From positions 1 through 41,401 of the forward strand of contig JAAWMH010000001.1 in assembly GCA_022798335.1 (NCBI GenBank): a stretch of 41,401 bases of DNA, written 5' to 3'. The DNA comes from Clostridia bacterium (lineage in GTDB: Bacteria; Bacillota; Clostridia; TANB77; CAG-508). Position numbers and translations under genes: made by a program. Each line of letters starts with the position of its first letter. Positions within the stretch are counted from its first letter, which is position 1. The notes beneath the pieces were generated by a model. It worked only from the letters and a program-made list of their open reading frames with translations, did not search any database and had not been told where the DNA came from. Below, piece after piece: positions 20,401-29,236 of this stretch.

Positions 20401-21658
20401 AAGCAGTACATTGCATAAATGAATAATTCTATGATGCAATTTGCAAATGTCTTGTAAATCTAGTCTTGCTATTTGATAATCGTAATAAATGTGAATAAGA
20501 CCAGTATTGTCCATATCATAAAAATGGATTTGCAAAGCATCAGAACAATGACCAGAAAAAGCCCAATTAGATTCATAACAAATAGAGCTATTTTCATTAT
20601 TATCTCGAGCGTTTTGATAAGAAAGGGCTACTTCATATAAGTTTTCTGTAAAGTTATATTTTTTCTTTAAATTATCTAAAAGCTCTGCATAAGGGTAACG
20701 TTGATGCCTAAAAATAGACATTTGTGTTAAAGATACCTTTTTCAAAAAATCAATAAAAGTAGTTCCCTGGTTAAAAGTTATTTTTAAAGGAACAGTACTA
20801 ATAAACATACCGACTAGTATGTTTCTCAGCAAAATTTGCTCTATTTAGAATAGGAGTACCAATAATAGAAGTAGTAGAGTTATTAAATTTTGCAAGGTAA
20901 ATAGAATAAATTGCTAAAAAAAAGGCATAATTAGAAACTTTATGTTCCTTACAAAATTCATTTATTTTTGTATATAAATCTACTTCTAAAATAAACTCTT
21001 TTCTTTGCGCTATAGTATTAATAGAAGTAATCTTTTTAGATGAGATTTTACATAGTTCAGGAGTCGTATCAAAGGTAGTATTCCAAAATTCTTCATCTTT
21101 TAAATATTTATTACTAGATAGATATTTTTCTTCAGAAATGAGAAAATCAGTGTAATTAGGAGTAACATAAGAAATTTCTTCTTGATGAATAAATTTAGCA
21201 TAATTATCGATAATCTGACTAATAGCTAAACTCATACTCCAAGCATCTGTAATAAGATGATGTAAAGTAATATTAAAACCACCAAAACCATTTGGAAGAG
21301 AAAATAGTTCAAAATGATATAAATTTGAATCTATTATATTAAGAGGAGTCTGAATAATAGAATAGTTCCATTTTTCTACTTCTTCTATGTTTGCTAAACA
21401 GGTTTTGGAAATAGGAACAAGATGATAATCTTCAATGTATTGCATAGGAGTTTCTTTATTTGATAATGTTACATGAAAACGAACTGCCTCATTTTTTTCT
21501 ATAAAAGTCTGAATTGCTTTTTCTAAACAAGAAAAATGAACTAATTCTTTTATAAATACATAACCACCAACATTATTCAAATTTGTATTTGCTCCGAATG
21601 CTTCAGTTAACCAAATGGACTTTTGTGGGTTACTTAAAGGGTATAATTTCTTATCCAT
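17440..21658 (-). CDS. Single-module NRPS, C-A-T-R (terminal reductase), with one CGG +1 shift
   Basis: Skipping the C at 20812 joins two open frames into a 1405-aa protein. Order: condensation domain (residues ~1-430; active site HHLITDA, a variant of HHxxxDG), adenylation domain (A3 YTSGSTGKPKG, A5 NGYGPSE, A7 YRTGDLAKW, A8 YRGYRIDLGEIE, A10 LTPNGKIDK), thiolation domain (FFEIGGDSLNAIKI, Ser for phosphopantetheine), and thioester reductase domain (LLTGATGFLGAHLLYELL; YIKTK as Tyr-x3-Lys). The family releases the peptidyl or acyl thioester as an aldehyde or alcohol. With one module the product would be a modified amino acid or acyl-amino aldehyde. Without the shift the condensation domain would be split at its SGMFISTVPL strand. 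It overlaps the sensor kinase and is divergent from an acyl-CoA synthetase that might supply an acyl donor. Confidence 0.88.
20810..20812 (-). other. CGG +1 shift site 5 (NRPS)
   Basis: Minus strand AGT CGG T: skipping the C (20812) gives AGT GGT and the conserved condensation motif GMFISTVPL. Unshifted reading stops at TAG four codons later. Confidence 0.85.
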
Positions 21659-21733
21659 AGAGATAATCTCCTTTTATTTTCTTTAACTATAAGTGAAGTA
21701 TATATCAACAAGTTAGAAAAAGCAATCCAAATA

Positions 21734-21762
21734 TTGCAAAAAAATTCCTTTTATTGTAAAAT
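21734..21762 (+). promoter_or_regulatory. Putative promoter of the AMP-binding enzyme
   Basis: TTGCAA (21734-21739), 17-base spacer, TAAAAT (21757-21762). The divergent NRPS operon starts 75 bases to the left. Confidence 0.5.
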
Positions 21763-21794
21763 AAAGAAGGATTTAAAAAGAGGGGGAAGAATAA

Positions 21795-23499
21795 ATGGAA
21801 AAACAAAAAAATAGAGTGGTATATCAGGCAGAGCCTGTGAAGGACTTTAGAGAACTAATTACAAGAACCACAAACCAATATCCCGACCATATTGCTTATA
21901 AGTATAAAATAAGAAAATCAAAAGAAGAAGTAGAACATGTTAATAAAACATATTCTGAATTTAAAGCAGATATAGAAGCAGTGAGCACAAGCCTTTTAAA
22001 TCTAGGACTAAAAGGCAAGAAAGTAGCAGTTATACGGAAATAATCGTTATGAATGGTGTACTACCTATTTAGCAGTTACAACAGCGGGAATGACGATTGT
22101 ACCGCTAGATAAAGCTCTTCCAGAAAATGAAATAGAATCATTAATTCAAAGGAGTAAAGTAGAAGCAATTATATGTGAAGAAAAATATTTAGAAGCTATT
22201 TCAAAAATGCAGGATAACAATTTGAAATATATTATTAGTATGGATGAAACAGAAAGAATAGACGTATTATTATATGAAAATATACGATTAGAAGGAAGAA
22301 AATTAAGAAAAGAAGGAAATAGAGAATATGAAGCAATTGAAATAAATCCAGATGCAATGTCGATATTACTATTTACCTCAGGAACTACTAGTATTTCTAA
22401 AGGTGTTATGATATCACAGCATAATATTTGTAGTAATATCCAGGCAATAGCAAGCTATGTAAAAATGTATCCAACAGACACACTTCTTTCATTTTTACCA
22501 ATCCACCACACTTTTGAATGTACAATTACTTTTCTATATGGAATTTACTTTGGTGTAACAGTAGCATTTTGTGATGGACTAAAATATATTCAAAAAAACA
22601 TGAATGAATATCATGTAACAGTGTTTGTATCAGTACCACTTGTATTAGAAAATATTCATAAAAAAGTATGGAAAAGTATTGAAGAAAAAGGTAAAAAAGG
22701 CTTAATGAAAACTATGGTAAAAATAACACAAGCACTATCAAAAATAAAAATAGATTTAAGAAGAAAAGCATTTAAACCAGTATTAGATCAATTTGGAGGC
22801 AAGCTAAGAGTCGTTTTTGTAGGTGCAGCGCCGCTAGATAAAAAAATTATTAAAGGATTTAATGACTTTGGTGTAGCCCTAGTACAAGGATATGGACTAA
22901 CAGAAACTTCACCTGTAGTATCTTGTGAAACAGATAAAGAAAAAAGGCCAGGTTCGATAGGACTTCCACTACATAATTTAGAAGTAAAAATTAAAGAACC
23001 AGATAAAGATGGAATAGGCGAAATTTTAGTAAAAGGACCTAGTGTTATGCTAGGATATTATGAAAATGAAGAAGCAACCAAAAGAGCAATTCAAGAAGGA
23101 TGGTTTGCAACAGGAGACTTTGGTTATATAGATAAAAACGGTTTCTTGTTTATTTGCGGAAGAAAAAATGACGTTATTGTATTAAAAAACGGAAAAAATA
23201 TTTATCCGCAAGAATTAGAGTTTTTAATCAATAGCCTAGAGTCAGTAGAAGAAAGTATGGTATTTGCACGTAATAAAAATTCAATGGATACTACATTATG
23301 TGCAAAAATAGTGTGTAATCCAGAAATATATAAAGATAAGACAGAAGAAGAGAAAAAAGAAATGATATGGCAAGCTATAAAACAAATAAATCAAACGCTT
23401 CCAGATGTAAAACACATTAAAGAAGTAATTGTAACAGACCAGCCACTTGAAAAAACAACAACACAAAAAGTAAAAAGATATGTAGAGATGCAAAAATAA
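21795..23499 (+). CDS. AMP-binding acyl-CoA synthetase-like enzyme, with one CGG +1 shift
   Basis: The ATG at 21795 follows AGAGGGGGAAG. The first 80 codons read to KKVAVI, then zero frame CGG AAA TAA. Skipping C22035 gives GNNRYEWCTTYLAV, the usual strand of long-chain acyl-CoA ligases, and a 567-aa protein. Motifs: LLFTSGTTSISKGV (AMP-binding P-loop, with Ser where Gly is usual), QGYGLTETSP, GWFATGDFGYID, and ITEC-end lysine region TTTQKVKRYV. It activates a carboxylic acid to an acyl-adenylate and then a thioester. Divergent to the NRPS, so it may activate a lipid or aryl starter for it; this is inference. A terminator follows at 23549. Confidence 0.88.
22035..22037 (+). other. CGG +1 shift site 6 (AMP-binding enzyme)
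   Basis: ATA CGG A: skipping C22035 gives VAVIGNNRYEW. The unshifted frame ends at TAA two codons after. Confidence 0.85.
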
Positions 23500-23548
23500 T
23501 AAAAAAGTGTCTAACCTTTTAGGTTCAGTTCAATCTTACCTATTTTTT

Positions 23549-23583
23549 AGAGTATATTTATTCATATAAATATACTCTTTTGC
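23549..23583 (+). terminator. Terminator after the AMP-binding gene
   Basis: AGAGTATATTTAT pairs with ATAAATATACTCT, followed by TTT. Confidence 0.75.
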
Positions 23584-23648
23584 TATTTTAAATAAAAAGT
23601 TGATTAAAACTTTTAAAAAGGGGAAATCTCATAATAGGAGGAAGACCT

Positions 23649-24796
23649 ATGGAAGAATATATTAAAAAGCAGCAAAAAAGACGTAAAAAAATATACATAA
23701 GAAATACTATTTTGTGCATTTTAATTGTACTATTAATTGTTTTAGTATATATAGCATACATAAGAATAGAAATAGATAAAGGTGCTAGTTACAAACCAAA
23801 ACCAGTAGAAGCAACAAGACTAGTGCAAACCATAGAACAAGAAAGACAAGAAAATAGAACTATTACAGAAGTACTAGAAAAGGTAAATGAAAGCGTAGTA
23901 GGAATTTCAAAATTAAAAAATACAGGAAGTACCATATTTTTAGGAGATAGCACAGCTAAAATAGGATTAGGAACGGGAATGATTGTATCAGAAGATGGAT
24001 ACATATTAACAAATGAACATGTATCAGGAGCTAAATATAGTAAGTGCTATGTAACAACTGCTAGTGGAAGAAATTATGAAGCAAATGTAGTGTGGTCAGA
24101 TAGCAATATAGATTTAAGTATTGTCAAAATAAATGCAAAAAAATTACCATATGTGACATTAGGAGACTCAGACAAAATTAAAACAGGAGAAAAAGTATAT
24201 GCAATAGGAAATCCAATAGGATTTGAATTTCAAAGAACTGTAACATCTGGAATTATTAGTGCAGTAAATCGTACAGTTGTTATAGAAGAGGAAGGAAAAT
24301 CTTCTTATATGGAGGATTTAATACAAACAGATGCAACAATAAATCCAGGAAATAGTGGTCGGACCACTAATTGATATAGAAGGAAAAGTTATTCGGAGTA
24401 AATAGTGTAAAAATTACTTCAGCAGAAGGAATAGGATTTGCAGTACCAATTAATACAGTAAAAGATATTATTCAAAGTTTTAAACAAACAGGAAAATTTG
24501 AAGAAGCTTATTTAGGTATTTTTGCTTATGATAAAAATGTAATTCCTTACTTAGAAGAAAATTTAAAAATCAATAATGGAATTTATGTAGTACAAATAAC
24601 TAAAAATTCCCCAGCAGATAAATGTGGTCTAAAAGAAAAAGATATCTTATTAGAAATAGATGAAAAGCCATTAGAAAAAATGTGTGATTTAAGATGCTAT
24701 ATTTATACCAAAAAGCCAGGAGATGAAGTAACATTAAAGGTTTTAAGAAGCAATAGAGAACATGAAATAAAAGTTATTTTAAGTAAAAAAATGTAA
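23649..24796 (+). CDS. HtrA/DegP-like trypsin-PDZ serine protease, with two CGG +1 shifts
   Basis: The start ATG follows GGAGGAAG. An N-terminal membrane anchor (TILCILIVLLIVLVYIAYI) is followed by an S1C protease domain: His in GYILTNEHV, Asp in SNIDLSIVK, Ser in NPGNSGGPL. Zero-frame reading breaks within the Ser motif (GNSG then CGG, stop three codons after) and again at GKVI then CGG. Skipping C24360 and C24394 gives GGPLIDIEGKVIGVNSVKIT, then a PDZ domain (~residues 285-375, GIYVVQITKNSPADKCGLKE, ending KVILSKKM) and stop TAA 24794-24796. The full length is 381 aa, normal for HtrA. Conventional calling would drop the whole PDZ domain and the complete active site. It acts in protein quality control on the outer face of the membrane. 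Confidence 0.92.
24360..24362 (+). other. CGG +1 shift site 7 (HtrA active site)
   Basis: GGT CGG A: skipping C24360 restores the catalytic GNSGGP motif. Unshifted reading stops at TGA. Confidence 0.88.
24394..24396 (+). other. CGG +1 shift site 8 (HtrA)
   Basis: ATT CGG A: skipping C24394 gives GKVIGVNS. Unshifted reading stops at TAG after AGT AAA. Confidence 0.88.
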
Positions 24797-24868
24797 TAGA
24801 AGTGTAAAGATAGTATAAAGAAAAAAGCCACAGTAATTATATATTTATCGAAAAACAATAAAAAAGTA

Positions 24869-24897
24869 TTGACAAACATGAAAAAATGTTGTAAGAT
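24869..24897 (+). promoter_or_regulatory. Promoter of the DUF4173 operon
   Basis: TTGACA (24869-24874), 17-base spacer, TAAGAT (24892-24897). Confidence 0.6.
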
Positions 24898-24916
24898 AAA
24901 ATACAGTTAGAAGGAA

Positions 24917-24926
24917 CTCGCGCGAG
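24917..24926 (+). promoter_or_regulatory. GC-rich palindrome CTCGCGCGAG in the DUF4173 leader
   Basis: A perfect 10-base palindrome about 20 bases downstream of the -10 box, conspicuous in DNA that is otherwise almost free of CG. Its position fits an operator for a repressor, for example the XRE regulator encoded at the end of this operon, but nothing proves binding. Confidence 0.4.
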
Positions 24927-25014
24927 ATTCTAAAATTTTAGTAAATTTAGAAAAACACTGCAACAAGAAAATGCAAAACTAAATAAAACTATTTTTAGAA
25001 AGAGGGAATTCGAA

Positions 25015-26499
25015 ATGAAAATTGCAATCATTGCAAGTTTATTACTTAGTATTTTAGCTACAACATTATTTTTTGGGCAAAATTTAGGAATATCAGTATT
25101 ACTATTTATATTACCACTAATATTGTTTACTATATACTTTTTAGAAAAGCATAAAAAGGTAAAAAACAAAAAAGGAAGCCTATTAATTATACCAATCTTA
25201 TTACTAAGTAGTACTTATGCAATTTATCAAAATATGTTTTTCAAAATAACCAATATAATTGCAATAGTAATCTTATATACTATTATGTTAATATGGATTA
25301 TGGAAGCAAAATATCAGCTAGAGTTTGCTATTAGAAGAATTTTTTATATAATAATAAAACCATTTTATTATATAAATGAGGCATGCAAAGGAATAGGAAA
25401 AGTATTTAAAAAAGATAGACAGAAAACAGAAAGCACATTTACTAGTGTAAAGTCAATAAAACAAATAGGAACAGGAATAGCAGTATCTATCCCTATTCTA
25501 ATTGTTATTGTTGCATTATTATGTGCAGCAGATAATGTATTTGCAGAAGGTACTTATAAGTTATTTGATACGATGATAAGAAATGGAAGAAGTTTAATTC
25601 ATTTTGATTTTTGGTTTACATTAGTAGCGAAACTGTTAACCATTTGCGCACTAACCATTTATTTTATTAGTTTTATGATAAATTTATTAAGTAAAAAACC
25701 ATGGAGCACAAAAGAAGAAAAAGTAATTAAAGTACAAATAGAAACCACTATTTTAAATACAATTGTTACTATACTAAATGTTATTTATATCATATTTTGT
25801 AAAATACAAATAACAAACTTATTTGCAAAAATAGCAACAAATAGCATTATAGATTATGCTAACTATGCAAGAGAAGGATTTTTTCAATTAATGGCAGTAT
25901 CACTAATTAATTTTGTTATCATTATTATTACAAGTAAAAATAGTAGTCTAAGTAGCAAATTGCAAATCTATTATCGCAAAATAATGAACTTTGTATTATT
26001 AATAGCAACAGCTATTATTTTAGGATCAGCTTTTATTAGGATGAATTTGTATGGTGAAGAATATGGGTATACCTTTTTACGAATATTAGTATATTTCGCA
26101 CTTCTTACAGAAAGTATTTTACTGTTGCCAACTATGATATACATTTTTAAAAGTACATTTTCACCATGGAAAAGCTATTTTGTAATTGTCACAGTTATGT
26201 ATGTTATAATGAATTTTAGTAATATTAATGGAATAATAGCAAGAAAAAATGTAGATAGATATTTAAATGATGGAAAGAAAATAGACATTGAATATTTAGC
26301 AAAGACAAAAACAGATGGCTTAGAAGAAATGTTAAAATTATATAATAATATAGAAGATCCAAATTTAAAATATCAACTAAAAAGATATTTAGAAGTAATA
26401 AAGGGAAAATTAGAAGAAAAAGAAAACATAGTAGAATGGAATTATTCAAAATGGAAAGCAAGAAATATATTAAATCGAGGGGAGGAAGCTAGCTTTTAG
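25015..26499 (+). CDS. DUF4173 (DUF4153-type) polytopic membrane protein
   Basis: A 494-aa protein with about ten to twelve hydrophobic segments, beginning MKIAIIASLLLSILATTLFF, and the family's charged loop around residue 130-145 followed by GTGIAVSIPILIVIVALLC. The C-terminal cytoplasmic tail ends in WNYSKWKARNIL, a pattern I associate with the DUF4173 family. Function unknown. The ATG is preceded by AAAGAGGG. It probably forms an operon with the DUF2975 protein and the XRE regulator that follow. No zero-frame CGG. Confidence 0.8.
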   Translation: MKIAIIASLLLSILATTLFFGQNLGISVLLFILPLILFTIYFLEKHKKVKNKKGSLLIIPILLLSSTYAIYQNMFFKITNIIAIVILYTIMLIWIMEAKYQLEFAIRRIFYIIIKPFYYINEACKGIGKVFKKDRQKTESTFTSVKSIKQIGTGIAVSIPILIVIVALLCAADNVFAEGTYKLFDTMIRNGRSLIHFDFWFTLVAKLLTICALTIYFISFMINLLSKKPWSTKEEKVIKVQIETTILNTIVTILNVIYIIFCKIQITNLFAKIATNSIIDYANYAREGFFQLMAVSLINFVIIIITSKNSSLSSKLQIYYRKIMNFVLLIATAIILGSAFIRMNLYGEEYGYTFLRILVYFALLTESILLLPTMIYIFKSTFSPWKSYFVIVTVMYVIMNFSNINGIIARKNVDRYLNDGKKIDIEYLAKTKTDGLEEMLKLYNNIEDPNLKYQLKRYLEVIKGKLEEKENIVEWNYSKWKARNILNRGEEASF

Positions 26500-26510
26500 C
26501 TAACAAAAAA

Positions 26511-26967
26511 ATGAAAATAACAGGAAAAAAGAGTTTAGGAACATTGATAGAAATATGTTTAAAATTAATTATGATGGTAGGAGTTATTATTGTAATTCGG
26601 TTTACCATTTTTCTTAGAAAAGTATAGAGAATGGATGCATCCTCAAATAGAATATTACCCATCACTTATTCTTTTGTATTTAGCAGGAATTCCAGCATTA
26701 GTAATTGTATATCGATTTATTCAAATATTTCATAGTTTAGGAAAAAATAATCCATTTTGCATAGAAAATGTAAAACATTTAAAGGTAATTTCGATATGTT
26801 CACTTATTATTATGATAGAATTTATGGCAAGTATATTTTTTATTACTTCTGTATTTACAATTGTTATTATTGGCATTTTTGCAGTAACTTGGCTAGGATG
26901 CTACATTTTATCAGAGTTGTTAAAAGAAGCTATAAAATATAAAGAAGAAAATGAGCTAACAATTTAA
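26511..26967 (+). CDS. DUF2975 membrane protein, with one CGG +1 shift
   Basis: Start at ATG 26511, 12 bases after the DUF4173 stop. The first 29 codons (MKITGKKSLGTLIEICLKL then MMVGVIIVI) form the first membrane helix. The zero frame then reads CGG; skipping C26598 gives GLPFFLEKYREWMHPQIEYY and a 151-aa, four-helix protein typical of DUF2975. These are commonly encoded next to small YozG-type XRE regulators, as here. Without the shift only the distal part would be called. Function unknown. Confidence 0.85.
26598..26600 (+). other. CGG +1 shift site 9 (DUF2975)
   Basis: ATT CGG T: skipping C26598 gives VIVIGLPFFL. One of three sites followed by T instead of A. Confidence 0.8.
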
Positions 26968-26984
26968 AAGAAAGGGTGAGGAAG

Positions 26985-27192
26985 ATGGCAATTATCGTTA
27001 ATTTAGACGTTATGATGGCAAAAAGAAAAATATCTTCTTCAGAGCTTTCTGAGAAGATAGGAATATCTATGGCGAACTTATCTATACTAAAAACAAACAA
27101 AGGAAAAGCAATTCGATTTTCTACCTTAGAAGCTATTTGTAGAGAACTAGATTGCCAACCACGGAGATATTTTAGAATATGAAAGAGAATAA
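26985..27192 (+). CDS. YozG-like XRE transcriptional regulator, with one CGG +1 shift near its end
   Basis: A 68-aa helix-turn-helix protein (MAIIVNLDVMMAKRKISSSE, HTH around ELSEKIGISMANLSILK). I prefer ATG 26985 to the GTG at 26976 because family members start MAI. At codon 60 the zero frame reads CCA CGG and would end QPRRYFRI. Skipping C27162 gives the family ending CQPGDILEYERE and stop TAA 27190-27192. Such regulators sit beside DUF2975 genes and presumably control them. A terminator follows at once. Confidence 0.88.
27162..27164 (+). other. CGG +1 shift site 10 (YozG-like regulator)
   Basis: CCA CGG A: skipping C27162 restores CQPGDILEY. Both readings end within ten codons, so two nearly equal-length products are possible. 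Confidence 0.82.
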
Positions 27193-27194
27193 AA

Positions 27195-27229
27195 AAACTA
27201 ATGGAGGGTATACTTCCATTAGTTTTTTA
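27195..27229 (+). terminator. Terminator after the DUF4173/DUF2975/XRE operon
   Basis: AAACTAATGGA pairs with TCCATTAGTTT, followed by T's. Confidence 0.8.
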
Positions 27230-27255
27230 TTTTAAGAAAGAAAGGAAGAGAAAAA

Positions 27256-28757
27256 ATGTTATCATATTGGATAGAAAGTAGTAAGCAAAAGAAAGAAACA
27301 TTTCCAAAATTAGAAAAAAATAAAGAAGTAGATGTATGTATTATTGGAGGAGGACTTACGGGGATTACAACAGCATATTATTTATCAAAAACAAACTTAA
27401 AAGTAGCTCTATTAGAAAAGTCAAAAATATGTTATCATACCTCACGGAAATTCTACTGCAAAAATTACAAGCCAACATGGATTATTTTATGACTATTTAT
27501 TAATGTCAGAAGGAGAGCAAAAAGCAAAACAATATTTAGAAGCAAATGAACAAGCAATTAGAAATATAGAAAAAATAGTACAAGAAGAAAAAATAGAATG
27601 CGAGTTTGAAAAACAAGAAGCTTATGTATTTACAAACCAAGAAACTGAAATACCTAAAATACAAAAAGAAGTAGAGGTAGTAAAAAAACTAGGACTGCAA
27701 GCGGAATTTGTAACAAAATCAGAACTACCAATTTCTATGTTAGGAGCTATTAAATTTCCAAATCAAGCACAATTTAATCCTTGTAAATATGCTAATCGGA
27801 TTAGTAGAAAGTATGCAAAATAAAGTAGAACTATTTGAAGATACAAAGGTTGTAGAAGTAAAAATAAAAGGAGAAGAATATGAAATAATGACACAAAACG
27901 GAAAAATACTTACAGCAAAATATGTAGTACTTGCAACACATTACCCTATTTTAAATATACCAGGTTATTATTTTCTAAAAATGTATCAATCACTTTCTTA
28001 TGCTATTGGAGTAGAAACTACAAAAGCAAATTTTAAAGGAATGTATATTAATAGTGAAAAGCCAACTATTTCTTTTAGAACAGCAGAAGAAAATAAACTA
28101 CTAATTATTGCAGGAATGGATCATAAAACAGGAGAGAAAAAAGATTTATCAAAACAGTATGATGAATTAATAAAAATAGCAAAACAAATTGACCCAAGTT
28201 GCAAAGTAAAATATAAATGGTGTACGCAAGACTGTATTTCACTAGATAAAATTCCATATATCGGAGAATTTTCAAACCTAATGCCCAATATATATGTAGG
28301 AACAGGATACAAAAAATGGGGAATAACTAGCTCAAATGTTGCAGCAAATATTATAGTAGACAAAATTTTAGGAAAAGAAAATCCTTATGAAGAAGTATTT
28401 ACTTCAACAAGATTAAAGCCAATAAAAAACCATCAAGAAATGGGGAATATGATAAAAGAAGTAGTAAAATCATTGGTAATAGAAAAATTTAAAATTCCAG
28501 AAAAAACACTAAAATCTATTCATAAAGAAGATGGAAAAATAATAGAAATTGATGGAAAGAAAGTGGGAATTTATAAGGATAAAGAAGGTATATTATTTGC
28601 GGTAAAACCAGTATGTAGCCATTTAGGGTGTGAATTATCATGGAACAATTTAGAAAAAACATGGGATTGTCCATGTCACGGTTCGAGATTTACTTATGAA
28701 GGAAAGTCTATTTATGATCCAAGTATTCATGACTTAGAAATAATAGAACTAGAATAG
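27256..28757 (+). CDS. FAD-dependent oxidoreductase with C-terminal Rieske domain, with two CGG +1 shifts
   Basis: ATG 27256 follows AAAGGAAGAG. The N-terminal Rossmann motif is CIIGGGLTGITTAYYLS, typical of the DAO superfamily. The zero frame breaks at CHTS then CGG and at KYAN then CGG. Skipping C27445 and C27797 gives HTSGNSTAKITSQHGLFYDY and CKYANGLVESMQNK and one 499-aa protein. The last ~75 residues are a Rieske domain with CSHLGCELSW and CPCHGSRF supplying the 2Cys/2His ligands. Substrate unknown; cytoplasmic. Three open frames would otherwise be annotated as separate fragments. Confidence 0.92.
27445..27447 (+). other. CGG +1 shift site 11 (FAD/Rieske)
   Basis: TCA CGG A: skipping C27445 gives HTSGNSTAKIT, a conserved stretch of this family. 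Confidence 0.85.
27797..27799 (+). other. CGG +1 shift site 12 (FAD/Rieske)
   Basis: AAT CGG A: skipping C27797 gives CKYANGLVES. Unshifted reading stops at TAA eight codons on. Confidence 0.85.
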
Positions 28758-28778
28758 GAGGAAAAAACTCCTATTTTA
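28756..28778 (+). terminator. Terminator after the FAD/Rieske gene
   Basis: AGGAG-GAAAAAA-CTCCT followed by ATTTTAG; a short stem. Confidence 0.55.
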
Positions 28779-28782
28779 GTAA

Positions 28783-28811
28783 TAAAAAAACTCCTTAGTT
28801 TCCTTAGGAGT
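28783..28811 (-). terminator. Terminator of tRNA-Arg
   Basis: Minus strand ACTCCTAAG-GAAA-CTAAGGAGT followed by seven T's, directly after the tRNA. Confidence 0.8.
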
Positions 28812-28812
28812 A

Positions 28813-28889
28813 TGGTGCAGCAGGAGGAATTCGAATCCCCGACCTCTCGGTTCGTAGCCGAGTGCTCTATCCAGCTAAGCTACTGCTGC
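28813..28889 (-). tRNA. tRNA-Arg(ACG)
   Basis: A 77-base cloverleaf: acceptor GCAGCAG paired with CTGCTGC, anticodon stem CTCGG/CCGAG with loop CTACGAA (anticodon ACG), T-loop GGATTCGAATTCC, and encoded CCA. After inosine formation this tRNA reads CGT, CGC and CGA but not CGG. That agrees with, but does not prove, the absence of normal CGG decoding. Confidence 0.95.
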
Positions 28890-28948
28890 ATAACATAACT
28901 ATTATACATGAGAAAGAAAAAATATTCAATAGAAAATTGAAAAAAATC

Positions 28949-28977
28949 TTGCAAAGCTAAAAAAAGTGTGGTATAGT
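28949..28977 (+). promoter_or_regulatory. Promoter of tRNA-Pro
   Basis: TTGCAA (28949-28954), 17-base spacer, TATAGT (28972-28977). Confidence 0.65.
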
Positions 28978-28996
28978 ATATAAGTATCAAATAAGT

Positions 28997-29072
28997 CGAG
29001 GCGTAGCGCAGTTGGTAGCGCGCGTGGTTTGGGACCATGAGGTCGCAGGTTCGATCCCTGTCGCCTCGACCA
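28997..29072 (+). tRNA. tRNA-Pro(TGG)
   Basis: A 76-base cloverleaf: acceptor CGAGGCG paired with CGCCTCG, anticodon loop TTTGGGA (anticodon TGG), T-loop AGGTTCGATCCCT, and encoded CCA. Confidence 0.95.
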
Positions 29073-29078
29073 GAAAAG

Positions 29079-29122
29079 TATAGAGAGAAGAAGATTTTAT
29101 AAAAATCACTTCTCTCTATTTT
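29079..29122 (+). terminator. Terminator after tRNA-Pro
   Basis: ATAGAGAGAAG pairs with CTTCTCTCTAT (with an inner AT-rich stem GATTTTTATAAAAATC-like), followed by TTTTATAA. Confidence 0.8.
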
Positions 29123-29236
29123 TATAATATTAATACAAATTCATTGTTAATAGCTAAAGTTTTCTAACCTAACTATTATTTTAGAACTTATTAACCAAAA
29201 AGATTAATAAAGCATAAATTGTAATAGGTGATTTTT

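Noticed and set aside
17440..21658. Two separate NRPS genes (286 aa and 1130 aa)
   Set aside because: The split lies inside the condensation domain, and the second frame has no ribosome binding site at its first ATG.
29079..29236. Riboswitch before the M14 gene
   Set aside because: Only the tRNA-Pro terminator and AT-rich promoter-like DNA are visible; no recognised aptamer.
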